From contig JAMPGL010000027.1 in the NCBI GenBank assembly GCA_023663945.1, positions 1 through 51,971 on the forward strand: a DNA stretch of 51,971 nt. The letters run 5' to 3'. The first letter of the stretch is position 1, and the number at the start of each line of letters is the position of its first letter. A model generated the notes under the pieces. That model was not told the origin of the DNA and made no database searches. It saw nothing but the letters and a program-made list of their open reading frames with translations. The DNA is from Lachnospiraceae bacterium (GTDB lineage Bacteria; Bacillota; Clostridia; Lachnospirales; Lachnospiraceae). This document shows, piece after piece, positions 51,465 to 51,971 of this stretch. Both the position numbers and the translations under genes were made by a program.

Positions 51465-51520
51465 CTTTTGGATTTTTATATACGGTAAATTGTGTTAGTC
51501 CTTACTTGACAGCAGGGTAC

Positions 51521-51592
51521 GGTCAAAAAGCGAAAGCATATCTGCGGAGCAAAGACGCTGAGAGGGGAGAGGGAGGTGCCTAATGATAAAAT
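51521..51592 (+). pseudogene. Relic of an S8 peptidase gene 3' end
   Basis: This segment repeats 49921-49996 of the S8 gene with few changes: both contain ATCTGCGGAGC, AAGACGCTGAGAGGGGAGAG and GAGGTGCCTAA. The copy lacks one GGAGC unit and has in-frame damage. It lies just after the AlbA_2 gene with no other S8 coding sequence around it, so it is a leftover of a second, mostly lost S8 copy. Confidence 0.8.
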
Positions 51593-51678
51593 AGTAGTGC
51601 CTGTTGAATGGAAAATCATTTAGTGATATAATCACATTACCTAAAAATGTGTCATACACAAAAATAAGGAGCGGAGGC

Positions 51679-51971
51679 ATGGAGATTAAAAGAGACTACT
51701 ACCTTGAACAGTTAAAGATAAGAAAAGATAATGGAATGATCAAAATCATTACAGGAATCAGAAGATGCGGAAAATCTTTCCTGTTATTTGTGCTATATAA
51801 GAAATACTTATTGGAAAATGGCGTAGATAGTAGTCACATCATTGAGATAGCATTAGATGGAATTGAAAATGAGGAACTGAGAGATCCAAAAAGATGTTAT
51901 CAGTATATCAAGAATGTAATGAAGGACGAAGGAAAATACTATTTGCTTTTGGATGAAGTGCAGTTTATGCC
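51679..51971 (+). CDS. ATP-binding protein, AAA_14/DUF4143 type (partial)
   Basis: The first 97 residues of a gene cut by the window end. It opens MEIKRDYYLEQLKIRKDNG and has Walker A TGIRRCGKSFLL (about residues 26-37) and a Walker B, YYLLLDEVQF (about 86-95). This is the start of the AAA_14 plus DUF4143 ATPases, usually 390-440 residues and often linked to mobile or toxin-antitoxin-like loci; function is poorly defined. AGGAGCGGAGG precedes ATG 51679. The 3' part lies outside the window. Confidence 0.88.
   Translation, partial: MEIKRDYYLEQLKIRKDNGMIKIITGIRRCGKSFLLFVLYKKYLLENGVDSSHIIEIALDGIENEELRDPKRCYQYIKNVMKDEGKYYLLLDEVQFM

Overview
The window reads as a chromosomal segment of a Gram-positive Clostridia, most likely a Lachnospiraceae gut-type bacterium. 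The grounds are PolC-type DNA polymerase III next to ispG, GHKL/LytTR signalling, WXG100 proteins with an EssC-type ATPase, a Csp-like S8 peptidase, AlbA_2-type regulators, strong AGGAGG ribosome sites, TTGACA-N17-TATAAT promoters and lipobox signal peptides. Genus assignment is inference.

Layout. 1-1529: a promoter, a long leader and an Rpn-family (PD-(D/E)XK) nuclease gene with a C-terminal 12-residue repeat. 1658-7325: the housekeeping pair ispG-polC. 7354-12536: a LytTR response regulator, a membrane-free GHKL histidine kinase and, after a stem-loop, two overlapping ABC exporter half-transporters. 12558-15120: an AT-rich accessory stretch with a small XRE repressor divergent from an MBL-fold hydrolase, a PBECR2-like nuclease, an independent tandem structured RNA (about 14100-14363), tRNA-Leu and an unrecognised protein. 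15388-20081: carbohydrate genes, namely a PfkB kinase, a 5'-truncated class II aldolase, a sugar-binding lipoprotein with a 20-bp-phased repeat leader, and an ArsR-type regulator. 20123-24558: tRNA-Val, a broken AlbA_2 gene, tRNA-Ala, a DUF554 membrane protein, a ZIP transporter and a lipoprotein.

24681-32684 is a compact type VIIb secretion locus: EssC ATPase, EsaB/YukD-like ubiquitin fold, five small WXG100-like proteins, and a lipase-like protein with an N-terminal hydrolase and C-terminal helical region. EssB, EssA and EsaA are not seen. A short FMN-dependent hydroxy-acid dehydrogenase follows, then an apparent type I toxin-antitoxin (28-residue holin-like toxin with convergent antisense RNA) and an AraC regulator.

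35120-48123 is a chemosensory and phosphorelay cluster: stand-alone HPt, REC-HD-GYP, PAS histidine kinase, a second REC-HD-GYP with degraded metal-site residues, CheR, CheB, CheY, CheA, CheW, one MCP with a tiny outside loop, and a convergent hybrid kinase. No flagellar gene is in the window, and the HD-GYP proteins point to cyclic-di-GMP as one output. The end holds an S8 peptidase, an AlbA_2 regulator, a roughly 70-bp relic of the S8 gene's 3' end, and the start of a DUF4143-type ATPase.

The most unusual element is the tandem RNA at 14100-14363. It has its own near-consensus promoter, two copies of about 100 nt that share a sequence core, and covarying GNRA hairpins and loop-loop (kissing) pairs in each copy. 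It ends in an intrinsic terminator. I do not recognise its family.
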